A stretch of DNA of 64,000 bases, from NCBI GenBank assembly GCA_000934385.1, contig KN880443.1:170636-234635 (forward strand), in the 5' to 3' direction. Each line of letters starts with the position of its first letter. Position 1 is the stretch's first letter. This document shows positions 48,527-60,141 of this stretch, one piece after another. Under the pieces are notes generated by a model that had not been told where the DNA came from, did not search any database, and saw nothing but the letters and a program-made list of their open reading frames with translations. This stretch comes from Cylindrobasidium torrendii FP15055 ss-10 (taxonomy: Eukaryota; Basidiomycota; Agaricomycetes; Agaricales; Physalacriaceae). The position numbers were made by a program, and so were the translations under genes.

Positions 48527-49652
48527 ATGATCATTCGGCATATTCGACGACAACTGCTCAAAACGCGCGCGCATTCAACACAGGCCGCGCCAGTGGAAGA
48601 CCCAAAGATATATTGCGCCAACTATCTGCGGACCCATGACTACGAATCCTTTTTGACTGGCCCATTCTACGGGCAGGAGCTCAAACACGGATACTATGCT
48701 CTCAAGTCCTTTGCTGTTCGTTTGGTTCAACTCGGCCGGGGATGATATCTTACAGGCGGGCAGGTCGAACTAGCATCAATACAGGACAGCGTATCAAATG
48801 CTACCATTGGGCAAATGCGAATGCAGTTCTGGAGAGACGGAATTAAAAGCATAATGGATGTGCGTTGCCCCACACGCCTTCTTGTCGAAGGACTGACTCT
48901 AGCGTGCAGAACAGACCGCCACGGCATCCAATTGCGCTGGGTCTGCACGACCTCCTTCGAGACATGAAGCTGCCTGCGTACCACTTTAAACGAATAATTG
49001 ATGCACGGGTCAGCTCGCTGTTTCCTTCTATACTGTATATAGCATCACTTACGCAGCGCGCAGGATGCTAAACTCCAAACGAGCCATTTCATGACACTGG
49101 ACGCGCTGACAAGCCACGCTGAGGCAACATCATCGACATTGCTCTACCTCCTTCTCGGCATGCTGAAAGTCAATCATGATACAGTGCTGCATGCAGCGTC
49201 TCATATCGGGGTAGCACAGACGCTGACAACACTCCTCCGAGGACTACCATTTCACGCTGCCCACGGACGAATGGTCATTCCGACTGAGATTACCGCCAAG
49301 CACGGCGTTGTGCAGGAAGAGGTCTTTCGCAAAGGAGGTGGAGCGCGCGGAATCGACGAAGCAGTGTTTGAGCTCGCGACATTAGCGAATGACCACCTGC
49401 ACACGGCGCGGAGTATGTTTAAGGAGACTGGGGGCAAGATTCCTCCAGCGGTGATGCCGGTCTTCCTTGCAGGGGTGAGTCTCATTCTTAGCTCTGAAGG
49501 ATAAATGAGTTGACTCCCGCAAGGTTCCCGTTGCCAATATTCTTCGCAAGCTAGAGAAGGCGAATTTCGATGCCTTCGCACCAGAGTTACAGGTCAGGGA
49601 TTGGAAATTGCCATGGCATATCTACAAAGTATATTGGATGGGCAAGATCTGA
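48527..49652 (+). CDS. NDUFAF6: Complex I assembly factor NDUFAF6 (phytoene-synthase-like)
   Basis: Exons 48527-48715, 48764-48859, 48910-49008, 49064-49474, 49524-49652; 307 aa. The start is Arg-rich with no acids (IIRHIRRQLLKTRAHS), a mitochondrial presequence. The squalene/phytoene-synthase-like body follows: CANYLRTHDYESFLTGPFYG, ELASIQDSVSNATIGQMRMQ with FWRDGIKSI, HPIALGLHDLL, MTLDALTSHAEATSSTLLYL and GMLKVNHDTVLHAASHIGVA. NDUFAF6 lacks prenyl-transfer activity and is needed to assemble NADH dehydrogenase. The gene is divergent from adenosine kinase. Confidence 0.92.
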
Positions 49653-49940
49653 GGACGAGAAGAAGAGTGGCTGAGCCTATGTGTGAGGAACACGCTCGCG
49701 AGTATACGTCTTTAGGCAGCTTCGGTCCGCGAGCACAGTATGGCGACCGATTATAGCATTTAGTGCCTTACATAGCTAGTTACAAGACTCCTTACCACCT
49801 GTTTTCCTCGACTCCGATCCCGCTTGGATCCCTTTTACTTCATACCACGACGACCGATTGGTGGTCTTTCACCCCGAGCCCGCCAACAAGAAAGCGTTGA
49901 GAACACTAGGGCGACTGAGCACATTGCCTTTTTAGTCGGC

Positions 49941-52865
49941 ATGGATCGCCTCTGTGGTAAGTTAGCCAGCTGCGACCACGACACCGACAAGGAGTGCTAA
50001 TCCCGACCCCAGACGAAGTTCTCCAGTTTATTTTCGACGAACTCGACTATCCGGGTCATTTGAGCGTCGTCAATAAGCGCATATATACCGTCTCCCAGGA
50101 TCCATACGTCCGCGCCCACTACTTTCTGTATCGTCATGGCCCCATCCAAGCACTCTACCACGCTCTGGGACGGGGAAAGCTACTTTCGGAGAGAGTCCTG
50201 GATGTGCGTTACGAATCCCTTACCCTCCTACGTTCCCCCTGCTGACGTTGGGCTAGATCCTCATCTCAAGCGGCGCACTGCTGTCTCGCTACTTTGCCCA
50301 AGTCGCGTTCCATCATTACTTCCACGCGCGCACACATTTCATAAAGACCCAGTGGGCGCGATCCGTCCCGCTCCCTGTCTTCACCCATTTTCTCAAGATT
50401 GCAAGTGAGCACTACGGCGACATTCCGCGCGGTAAACAGGAGGACGATGGCACTATATTTTCCTGGTTCCTGCAGGACAGTCGTCTATCCGAAAGCAGCA
50501 GGCGAGTAGACTGGGAGGATGTGCGCCAAATATTTGAGAAATACAAGGTGCGCAGCGTTACGCCCCAGTCGTCATCTGCGTCTAACTGGGCTCAGTTCCT
50601 CCCGTTCTCAGATCGAGACCCCCTCATGGCCCAGTTCCCCCGCGCACTAGCTGTCGAACCTCGTCTGCTACCTTATGCGGTTGCGAACGGGTTTGTTATG
50701 GACGCCAGTTACAGAAACTTCATCTTTCGCCAAATGTTCGAACGCGCACCCGACCGGACCGCGGACAGCATCGTTCAAAACGTTTCCGAGCTCTGTCGCC
50801 TGGATCCTACGTGTGTAATCTCTCCATTCTCCCATGCCTCGTGCGACGCTAATCCCTGTCAAGCATGTTTGTATCTTGTACTGTCGCAGCCGAAGTGTGT
50901 ATGGAGGCCAAGGACAATGCGTCGGGGTACAACGCACTCAAAGCCCTTAATGCATCCAACAAACTTGTGTTTGACCTCCGCATCCTCATCGAAGACCTTC
51001 TCAAGGTACGCAATGATACATACGAGTCTCTGCCTCGGATTGACATCGGATCCTACCAGCTATTTTACAAGACACGTTCAGTAGCGAACCGTGGCACTCA
51101 GGAGGTTCTTCGCCATCTGTGGAAGGACTTTCCCTCCTCGCACCCGATTGTGCGCCATGTTATGCTGCTCATGATATTTCTCCCTGGAGATATATCAGTC
51201 AGTGTTCCCACCGCGCAAGCTGAAATTACCAGACTCAAGCTGGGACCGGTGACGAAGACGGACATGAAAAGTCTGATGATCAGCCCGTGGATGGAGAAAT
51301 TCGAGGGTCTCGTCAACTACATGCGCAAAGAGGTCATTTCTGATCAAGCCAGCCGTGGGCTCACCTCCGCGGAGATCTTCTCGCTTATGGACGAGGTAGC
51401 AGTACGCTGCCTAGAGATCAACTGCAAGGTGCGTCTTCCTCAACTCGGTCAATAATGTTCGACTTTTGACTCTCCGACAGGGCAAAATGTTGAAGAAAAT
51501 GGTAGACAATTTCCCCAGCGTCCGCGAGGCAATTATGAGCGCGATACAACACCACCGCATTTACCTTGATCGCGGGCAGTATAGACTTTGTCGGGCATGG
51601 TATCTGGAGGGTGATGACCGCGATTACTTCTGGGACGGAGAGCCAAAGGGGAGTTCCACTCCAATCGAGGGCGCGTCTCGGCAATGTTTGGTGAGTGCCC
51701 ATCGCATGCTAACTTCCATCATCTCAGACCTGTTGCAGGGGCCTATCTCACAGGAATCATTGACTTCGGTTATTCGTAACGATGAGTCTTCATCCAGCCG
51801 CTCTCGAAGACGAACAGGAGATTATCCTTTCCTTTCGACCCAGTTTCCGACTTCGGCTGGTATGCTTTTGGGTCTGGCGTAGCTTTCATGGATGTTCATT
51901 TGCACACAGACTCGAGTGGCACCGGAAGGTGGGTTCACCAGGAATTTGGTCCGCGTAATGTTGTGACTTCCACATTCCTTACCCATGCCATTGTGAATGA
52001 CAACGGTTCAGTGAGTTGTACTTTGGCCCCTGGTCATCATCGTCTCATCGTCCGTAGATCCTCGAAGAGTTTCTGCATGACAACAGCCAGCGCGTCCCCC
52101 TCACGCTTGACCACTTCAAACTGCTTGCACGTTTGCAGAAGGCGCCTGTGCGTTCTTACACTTCCTGAGAAAGAGCTCTCTTCATTGCTAACACAACTCC
52201 AGTCGTACATCGTATTCCGCTACATCCTCAATGGCGGTGACTTCTATGCGAGCGAAGCGGACTACCTCTACTCAAAAGGGGACATCAAAAGGGAATCAGT
52301 GTCGGCGAAATTGTCCCCACATCCCAGACCTGGGCCTTCGAATGGGACAAGGAAACGACCCAGGCGAAGTGCAGCTGCTTCGGTGCGGTCGTACGCGGAT
52401 ATGGATGTCGACGAACCCGAACCTACGACACGGCCGTGGGCGACGAAAGGGTCATGCGTGAAGGAGACCGGTACTGCAAAGGAAAACGACAAAGAGAGAG
52501 AGAAAGAAAGAAAGGCCGAACAGTTGAGAATATGGATTAAACATTTGAAGGAGCTGTTGAAGGTCGAGCACGTTGCGCATACAAAAGCAAAGGCTGAGGA
52601 GGCGGAGACTGCTGCGAAGGAAGGTACTGAGAGAACCAGGGTATATAAGGTGAGTTTCTGTGTCTTTCCGCGGCATGCGCTGACCCCGGCGTGATAGAAT
52701 GAGTTCTACAAGTCACTGGAGACGAATGTGCGAGCGTTCAAGAAGCTGGATGATGAACGCAGACAGAACGCACAAGGACTGGGTGATGCCCACGCGAGCG
52801 AGTACGAGGACGATGAAGACTATCTGGACACTCGGACGGCAAAAAGACGGAAAGTGGTGTCATGA
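49941..52865 (+). CDS. F-box-like nuclear-type protein, reading frame broken once
   Basis: Exons 49941-49956, 50013-50203, 50257-50547, 50596-50810, 50864-51005, 51060-51428, 51481-51690, 51739-51775, 51818-52010, 52058-52147, 52203-52649, 52698-52865; about 776-789 aa. Starts MDRLCDEVLQFIFDELDYPG, an F-box-like helix. The middle is all-helical (FERAPDRTADSIVQNVSELC; SGYNALKALNASNKLVF; IVRHVMLLMIFLPGDIS), then DPVSDFGWYAFGSGVAF, a linker with a basic NLS-like TRKRPRRSAAAS and acidic MDVDEPEP, and a Lys/Glu coiled coil (ENDKEREKERKAEQL) ending in RTAKRRKVVS. Coding length is one base short of a multiple of three; the frame changes at a G run (51648-51651). The family is not known to me. Confidence 0.68.
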
Positions 52866-54879
52866 TAGGATGAATGTGGATGTGTGAAAGTGGGCAGGAC
52901 CCGTGCCTTGAGTGGACACTCGACTTGATGACTAGACGATGAGCTTCCTTTTTCATGAACCCCAGGACACTTGGTACTTTCTCATGTTTATAATTGACTT
53001 ACTTGAGGTAATGTGTATACATACTTACTTTACTCTATAATCCGTGTGCGTGCTGCTTATTGTATATACTATTATCATTGCCTTTCGAGACAGAATTTTC
53101 TTCACATTTGAGAGGATGTTGTGGTGCACGATACAGCATCCTGAGGTGACATGACCTGCATACGCGCAAGATGCCGGGTCAGTCTTCAGACACATAGTCT
53201 CTCCAACGCAGACGCGTCAAATGACTGAGAGACACCCGCCCGTCCATGGCAGTCTCGACTCTCGACAATCCGCTTCAAGCTTCAGGCCTTCAAGAGTCGG
53301 CAAACATCTTTCCCAGCAGTACTGTCTACATAAGATGTGTAGACGGGCGATGCTCTTCAAGCTAGGCATTATGTCCACTTCTTGTCCCGACAATCCTCCG
53401 GCAAAGGTGGTATCTGCACTGCTGAAGATGGATGGTGCAGCGTCAACGCGTCGCTCTGCATGAAGTTTTACTTGAGTTTTACAGCAGGCTGTATACCCAT
53501 GATGCATGACACTTCCAGAGCGCTTGCGGAAACCTCCGAGATATCCTCATTCTCTCGCAGCACGCGAGCCTTGCCTTCAACATTGCATCCAACAGAAGTG
53601 TACGGTATGAGGATATCTGCGTATGCGACCGGGCCGCATGAAAAACAACCGCAAGAACCTTCATTCTCACGCGTAGCCATCCAGATGGGAAAGAACCAGG
53701 GCGCCCTCTGGGAGGCGGGCTCTCCGCCTCCTCGAGAAGAAGCGGGTGGCGATTGAGAAGCCATGGCGCATATGCAGCTCTGGATTCCTCGCGCGCCCAG
53801 ACGCAGCAGTGCAGACGTATGTAAATCTGACTAGTAGTTTGGTGCTCGTGATAGCACTTTGGCGAAATCATATCATATATTGAGTACTTATATCTTGACA
53901 AGATCGTTTCTCACCAACTCACCTTTGTTGATGTGCCCACAGCACCACGAGGAACGAGATACTTTTACAGAACACAGTCTGCAAAAGCGAGCCCGACGCC
54001 GAGCGTATGCGGCATGCCGTCGAGTCTCGAGATAGAGAAAATTGTATACAGTGCTGAGTACGCCAGGTTGACTTTGTTTCTGTAACACTCTAGATCTACA
54101 CCGGACACACATAGAATTTGCGATCCTGGAGGCACCGTACGGTAAGTTTGTATGAGGTCGGTCAATCAACGCGATAACGAGTGTATCCCCAGTTCCTCAG
54201 CGCCGAATTTGATCGCTCTAGCGTCGGTTACGCGGTACGCGGCGGGCTTTGCGCGCGATAGACTTCGGGCTCAAGATCAAATGGGTATGGAAGTACCATT
54301 TTCTCGAGAGCTGGACCAAGTGATGGTAATCCCAGGGTAAGAAGTACTCACGTGCTCACAGAATAATGATCAATTTTCTGCTTCATTGATGGAATTTTAG
54401 TTTGGAGAATCATTAAGTGATGTCTCGATAACCAGCTTGATTTTCTCAACCTGGAGTACTGTTCTGACCTCTGCTTGGTCCACAGGATTTTTTTTTTGCC
54501 TTTTTTTGCTGCATTTGCGGCAGTGTATCCGAACCCGCGGAAGTATTAGTTGAACTTACAAGTTTGTTTCAACTTTCGGCGGCTTCCGCGGATCGGCCCT
54601 TCCTAATGAGGCCTAAAGCTCTCACGGTACTTGCCGTGATGTGCCTACGAGGGCGCTTTATACATATGATATGTATGGAATCCGAGCGCACGCGGTACCG
54701 TGGAGTTGTTCTTTTCCTCCTTCCACTCACTTCACTCAAAATTCACCGCCCGCAGACGACTCTCACGACGACGACCTGCACCCGACGACTTATATACGAA
54801 ATACGGTACTCGAGGGTACAAGAACGGAATACGCAAACGAAAACTGGAAGGCGGGCATGCTTCGGGAGGAACTCATACT
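52866..54879. other. Long intergenic region
   Basis: 2 kb without a supportable gene. A degenerate TTCAAGCTTCAGGCCTTCAAG stretch near 53268-53300 belongs to the dispersed repeat type. T-rich runs occur at 54487-54508. Overlapping 80-140-codon ORFs on both strands (53217-53901) have no domain or splice logic. Confidence 0.5.
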
Positions 54880-56205
54880 ATGGAACCGAGTCGAGCACAA
54901 CAACTGTTTCTGCCTGGCACAAAGTACGTCGTCCGTCGCCACATAATGCCTGCGTTCCCTGCCTCCCCAAGGCCTTCACATGCATCATTCCTGGGACTAA
55001 CAAGGTCGTGTGAGCAGGTCCCCGCTCATTTTGTCTTGGACGAATATAGTGCTGTACACATTCCAGGTCTTCCTTGCATTCGTATACATCAAATGGTATT
55101 CTGGAAAGGTGTGATCTTCCTTCTTTGCTCGTACTCTTCATGGCTAAACGGGCAACCCAGGTCAAGCTTTACAGATATGGCATATTCGCCGCGTTGGTTT
55201 TTGACGGCCTATGCACCGCCGCCGTCCTCATCGACGTGTATTTCGTCGTCACACAACTACACGGTGCGCCAACATTTCCCAGGTTGCTCGACCGCCGGCT
55301 TACACGACGTCCAGGAAAATCCCACCCCACGGGGACAATGCCAACCATAACAATCCTCAGCTACTTTCCCGCTGCCATCTCTCAAACGTTCTTTATGTAC
55401 CGATACTACACCCTGTATGTTGCTTTTCTTCTTCCCGGTCTGATGGATATTGACGGCTTCTCCCAACCTAGTGATGGAAGCAGATGGCTCATCGCCTTTC
55501 TAGGCTTTCTCATAACATGTTACGTTCGTTGGCTCTGTGTTTGCTGTTTACCACTTCGTGCTCACAGCAGCGTATAGACCACCCTTTCGGTCATCATCGC
55601 GACCCTTGCCATCACATCGAATAACTTTGTGGGCTTCGTCGTCACAGGTCTGAAGTTGTCCATCGCCGCGACCTCTCTATGCGGAGCGACAGACGTCCTT
55701 ATCGCAGGCGCACTCATCATCAAGGTCAGCCGCATAGACAGTAGGTTGTTCTATCCCAAGACCAAGAGGTAAGTGTCCATTCGCCGTCAGCCCAACCAAC
55801 ACATTGAACGTCTCGATTCATAGCATTCTTCGGCGTCTGGCGTTGTTCAGCCTGGCATGTGGAGTGATAACCTCGATGTTTGCTGTATTCAAGGTCATCT
55901 TCGTCTTCACCGCCATCCAAGGCTTCACCTTTATGTTCGACCTCCAAGGGCGAATATACAGCCTCACCACTCTCGCGAATCTCATCTTCCTGAAGTCTTT
56001 CAACGCGAGCGGCGACGAGTTCATGGACGAAACTGACGGGGTCAGTGGTGGACACGAACTCCGTTTTGAAAGCCAATCAAGGCCACCACCTTGTACTTGC
56101 GCGCACACAGACCCGACATTCGCGGTCGTACTGGGTCCACTGAGCGACGAAGGGCATGTGCCAAGACCAGCACCATCAAAAACGACGTCTGCGGGCGCTG
56201 TGTAG
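54880..56205 (+). CDS. DUF6534-type membrane protein (second copy)
   Basis: Exons 54880-54923, 55018-55108, 55161-55263, 55315-55414, 55472-55523, 55578-55768, 55824-56205; 320 aa. Short N-terminal leader, then hydrophobic helices: SWTNIVLYTFQVFLAFVYIK, YGIFAALVFDGLCTAAVLID, FPAAISQTFFMYRYYTL, WLIAFLGFLITCY, NFVGFVVTGLKLSIAATSLC and ACGVITSMFAVFKVIFVFTA, ending in the family RIYSLTTLANLIFLKSFNAS block and a polar tail. The layout matches the 22-exon DUF6534 gene at 15.8 kb, but with seven larger exons. The first intron (94 nt) and exon 1 are the least certain part. Function unknown. Confidence 0.82.
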
Positions 56206-56472
56206 TCATAACTTGTATGAAAAGAAAATGTATAGTAGTCAGTGTATGGTCATTGAGGTTGTTCTGCAGTGCAATTTCGTGTGTCTTGATGGCATTGGAA
56301 ACAAAGGATTTAGTGAGCTTGAGTGACCTTTGCCAAAGTAGATATGACTTGTCAAAATTGATATCTTCCCACAATGTGCCTACAAATCCGTCCATATCGA
56401 GGGTGTATACTTGTGGAGACAGTAAATCGCCTTTCATCCAAACTAGCGCCGGCGAAATGATATGGCGCCAGA

Positions 56473-57093
56473 CTAGAGGCTTTCCATCTGGGCGACCAAT
56501 GCCTCAAGTTCCTTCTGCGCCTCAAGGTATTTGTGATGGTTGGCCTGCACCAAAGGTCAGCCCAATATGTTGGATTATCGAAGAGAGTAGCAAAGACGAG
56601 CGCGAAGAAAGAAACGACGACAAGGCTGGAAGAGGAACGCACATCTGCCTTGGCCTCCATCTGGTCGCGCTCCTGCTCCAATCGTGTAACCTGCCGCTCA
56701 AAGGTCTCTGCCCGGACGTCGACAGTCTGGAGCCTACGAGATCATGTTAGATACACGAATGGCGAGAGTAACAGGAAGCAACGCACTTCTCTGTCGTCTC
56801 TTTAAGATTACTCTCTGCCGCATCGAGCTCCTCCTCCAGGCGCGCAACCTTGCGCGTCAGGCCTTCATTAGCCTGCGTCGCCTCGAGCAATTCCTGCTCC
56901 AGCCGCTTGTTCTTGCTCTCAGCTTCTTCCGCTCGTGTAATCGCAGTATCCGCCTCCTCGCGCAACAGTTGGAGTTTCTGGGCGGTGGATCAGTCATGAG
57001 CGTCGACGGCGACGGTGGCCGATGGATTGCAGACGTCGGCGCGGTCGCCGGGATGGGGCGTGGGTAACGAACCTCTCTGATCCTGTCTGTCAT
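56473..57093 (-). CDS. TPM1: Tropomyosin, unusually short
   Basis: Exons (minus) 57073-57093, 56787-56977, 56643-56733, 56473-56544; 124 aa. Continuous heptad coiled coil: MTDRIREKLQLLREEADTAI, TRAEEAESKNKRLEQELLEA, NEGLTRKVARLEEELDAAES, NLKETTEKLQTVDVRAETFE, RQVTRLEQERDQMEAKAD, and the typical KYLEAQKELEALVAQMESL end. Tropomyosin lies along actin cables and regulates formin and myosin access. Fungal forms are usually 161-199 residues (S. pombe Cdc8 161). This one lacks about 37 residues between LEQELL and NEGLTRK, inside a single exon, so the gap is not a missed exon there. The first and last introns (95 and 98 nt) are about twice the local size. Confidence 0.9.
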
Positions 57094-57538
57094 GGTGGTG
57101 GTTCGTGATAAAGTTGGGCTACCGTCGCGTGTCTCATACGGTCACCGGATCCGACCTCCATCGACACTGCACAGGCGTCTAAATGACTGAAGGGCTATGC
57201 CATCGTGTTTTCGAGCTCCTTCGATGGCGTAGAAGACGAGCAGATACAGGCGTTTGAGGCAGGTCCGCGATCAGGTGATTCCACGCCGGGGAAGGGTACA
57301 CAAAGCACGCAGAGTTCATCTCAACGAGTAAGGTAGGCCAGAATGTCCGAAATGAACAGTCCATAAGCAAGTTCTGAGTACATTTCCAACAAAATGGTAC
57401 TGCGCCACAATTCGATTGTCTTGCTCGAATTTCAACTACAAAATACAAATGGGAAAGCGAACGGTATACCAGGCTACATGATGATTGTCTATAAGTACAG
57501 CACACACAATAAATTAGGCCTTTCAAAGGCGCGAAGTA
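57094..57538. other. Intergenic, no gene seen
   Basis: Upstream region of tropomyosin and 3' flank of the GH71 gene, both on the minus strand. No gene seen. Confidence 0.5.
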
Positions 57539-59448
57539 TCAGGCGCTAGCGCTCGCCACAAATGCATTAAAATTGTACGTCTTTGGGCTACCCTCCAGGG
57601 CATAGCCCTCAGGCTTGAGCTCGGTGATCATCTTCCCATCACGCTCGATACTGCCGTACATCGTCTCACCAGCGCTGATGCCTATTGAAAGCTTGCTGAC
57701 TCCAGCAGGAACATCGAACGTCTGGGAATTGCTGTCCGACGTACGCAGCGTGACTGTGGCCGGAGATTTAGCCATGACTACGGCCCACACAGTGTCCTCG
57801 AACTGTGCGTCCGAGTGAGTATTTTGTAAACTTGGTCTAGGAAGAAAGAATCTCACCAGCTTGAAGTTCGTCGGCTGTCCGACGGGATCATTCTGCGCCT
57901 GAGCATCAACGGCATGGGGCCGAGCCCACATCACAATCGTATCGGTGTCGATGGAAGGGAATGCGCCCTCCTTGAAGGCGGTAGCGTAGTACTTTGTCAA
58001 GTCCAACCAAGCCGTGTGATTCATGCCGTCCGTCCATGCTTCACTGTTGGGTTGGGCACCCTTGATAGGCCCAATGTAGTGCGATTCGCCATAGTCGTTC
58101 CAGGTGTTGATTTCGACAATGTCGACCTTGTCCCGCGCAGCGATCAGGCTTTCCCAGCGCCGGGCATACAGATGCTGGTCGCCCAAATAGACGAACTAAA
58201 TGAAAACATTCAGTATTGGAGCCTTGGGAATTGAGAAGTGGACATACGTTCTTATTGAAGGAATCTGCGCCGTAATGGGTGAAGAACCATGGAGAGACAG
58301 AGGCCATATACGCCAGCTTGTCGGAGGATCCATCGCGCTTGGTCTTGGCAGTGCGAAGACTAGCAAGTCCATCGATGTGCTTCAGGTCGGTATCCGTCGA
58401 ACCAATGAACTTGGTGATCGCATCCTCAGCACTATCTGCGGCCACTTTCGCTGCCGTCCGCTCGTTGTTGAGGGTGTCCACAGTCAACTCGATGGGCCAA
58501 CCACCGTTCCACTGTCAGAACGATCAGCATTCCTGTCTATTGATGCTAGACATCGTGGACATACGTTGAAATCGCCGTGCATAACATCCTGGAATGTCGG
58601 GAACGTCGCCGGGTCGATGAAGAAGGATGGCACGAAGAACAACTTGTCAGCCAAGTCCGGATGTCCCACAAACTGCGAATGCCATCCCTCTGCAGTACTG
58701 CCGGCGCCAAAGGTGCATGTTTCTCCAGAGAAAGTGGACACAAAGGCCCGGTCGCCGTAAATGAACTGGTTCGGGTGTGAAGTGTACTGGGACACCCAGC
58801 TACGGATGGCCTGGGCATCAGCGTCTGAACCACAAGGCAGTACGGTCATGTCCAGCGATAGGAAGAGTTTAAATGGGAGACCGCTATCCTGGGCAGCTTC
58901 GTAACTAGCGGTAGGTCTCAGCAAACAATAGCACAATGAAAGCGCTCTACGCACGCGCTAGCCACCTGAGTCTTTTGCCAGTCGTCCGAGCCGACGTTGA
59001 GAGCGAAGCCGTCAATGCCAGATGCGTGTGCGAGAGTAATATCGTCCGTCCAATCCTGCTTGGTGTACGGGTACGTGTTACCGACCATATGGTGAGCGAC
59101 GATGAACTTTGGGTTGGACGTGGCTGGAATCGAGCCTGAAGGCGATGCGGCCGAAGAGGTCTGCGACGAAGAAGAAGATGGCATGGAGGATGCTGAGACT
59201 AGTGTCGATGCTGCCGGGACTAATGATGATGTTGGGAAGGTCGATGTTGCTGGGGTTGACGACATTGCCTGTGTCGCCGTGGACGAAGTAACAGCGGCGG
59301 AGGACACGGCGGAAGAAGTGCCTGAAGGTGTGGCAGTCACCGTCACTGTCGTTGTTATGTCGCGTGCAGGTCTGAAGGGAATGGCACGGCCATGAGCAAA
59401 TGTTGCAGCGAATAGAAAGAGAGTGTAGAGGGAAACGAGTGAAGGCAT
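57539..59448 (-). CDS. GH71 alpha-1,3-glucanase, secreted
   Basis: Exons (minus) 58955-59448, 58565-58904, 58248-58511, 57857-58195, 57539-57802; 566 aa. Signal peptide (SLYTLFLFAATFAHG), then an 80-residue Ser/Thr linker, likely O-mannosylated. The GH71 catalytic domain starts at KFIVAHHMVGNTYPYTKQDW, then GIDGFALNVGSDDW, PFKLFLSLDMTVLPCGS and the conserved DIVEINTWNDYGESHYIGPI, followed by PHAVDAQAQNDPVGQPTN. The C-terminal ~90 residues form a beta-rich appended module. GH71 enzymes cut alpha-1,3-glucan, a wall polymer, during division or mycoparasitism. A TATATAAT lies about 114 bp upstream (59562-59569). The domain order (linker before catalytic domain) is unusual. Confidence 0.94.
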
Positions 59449-59561
59449 TATGAGGGCGTGAGATGGACCAGCCAAGCGTAAGAAAAAATGAGGACCAGCC
59501 GAAGATCTCCGGGAGTATTGAGGGTAGTAGGAGGGAAAGAAAGCGTGGGAGCAGGGTTCAT

Positions 59562-59569
59562 ATTATATA
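59562..59569 (-). promoter_or_regulatory. TATA-like element of the GH71 gene
   Basis: TATATAAT on the minus strand, about 114 bp upstream of the start codon. Confidence 0.4.
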
Positions 59570-60084
59570 CCTTTTGCGCCAGGGGAGACCGAAAAGAGAA
59601 CAATGGGGAGTCGGCTCGTCGTCGTGCGTCATGGTTGGTGCCAAACAAGGATGCCAAACACTGATCAGGCACGGAAACAATACACGAAATCGACGACAAT
59701 AGGCGCCGGTGGGTCCAAATTGCAAAGCGTCAAAGTTTTGCATGCTGCTGTATACTACATAGACATGTTGCATTGAAATATGCTCTTATTTCCTCGGTCA
59801 GATCAAAAAACACAAAAGATTCTTCAAAGTTCAAACAGCTGAAGAGCGACTGATCCGTTGATCGTCCGGATCAATTTCCCACGCACTGTTCGAATCTTGA
59901 GTCTCTCCCTCATCTCTGCGCTTATCTTCTGTGTGATTATTGGATAGTCCGCATCTAACTAATAATTAATAAACGCTACACTACTAAGTAGTCACACGTT
60001 GGTGACAGGCCTTATCACCAGCGCACAGCCATCGACATGACAGCTGGGACCTAGCGCTGAGCAGAGGCGCCTTTCGTCCACACT

Positions 60085-60090
60085 TATAAA
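60085..60090 (+). promoter_or_regulatory. TATA box of the 7-TM receptor gene
   Basis: TATAAA, 57 bp upstream of the start codon at 60142. Confidence 0.55.
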
Positions 60091-60141
60091 GTCAAATGGA
60101 TTCCTGAAGCGCTTGTCTTTCTCTCTCATCCACCTTCCGCA

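Larger units (their letters stand above)
59449..60141. promoter_or_regulatory. Divergent intergenic region (GH71 / receptor)
   Basis: 693 bp between divergent starts; contains TATA elements on both sides (59562-59569 minus, 60085-60090 plus). A+T-rich middle (59935-59985). No gene seen. Confidence 0.45.

Noticed and set aside
53468..53764. Two overlapping minus-strand ORFs (about 98 and 96 codons)
   Set aside because: They would need a 16-nt intron to join and neither has a domain.
55524..55577. Hydrophobic frame across the sixth-exon-preceding intron of the second DUF6534 gene
   Set aside because: Only one splice arrangement keeps the downstream conserved frame, and retention meets a stop.
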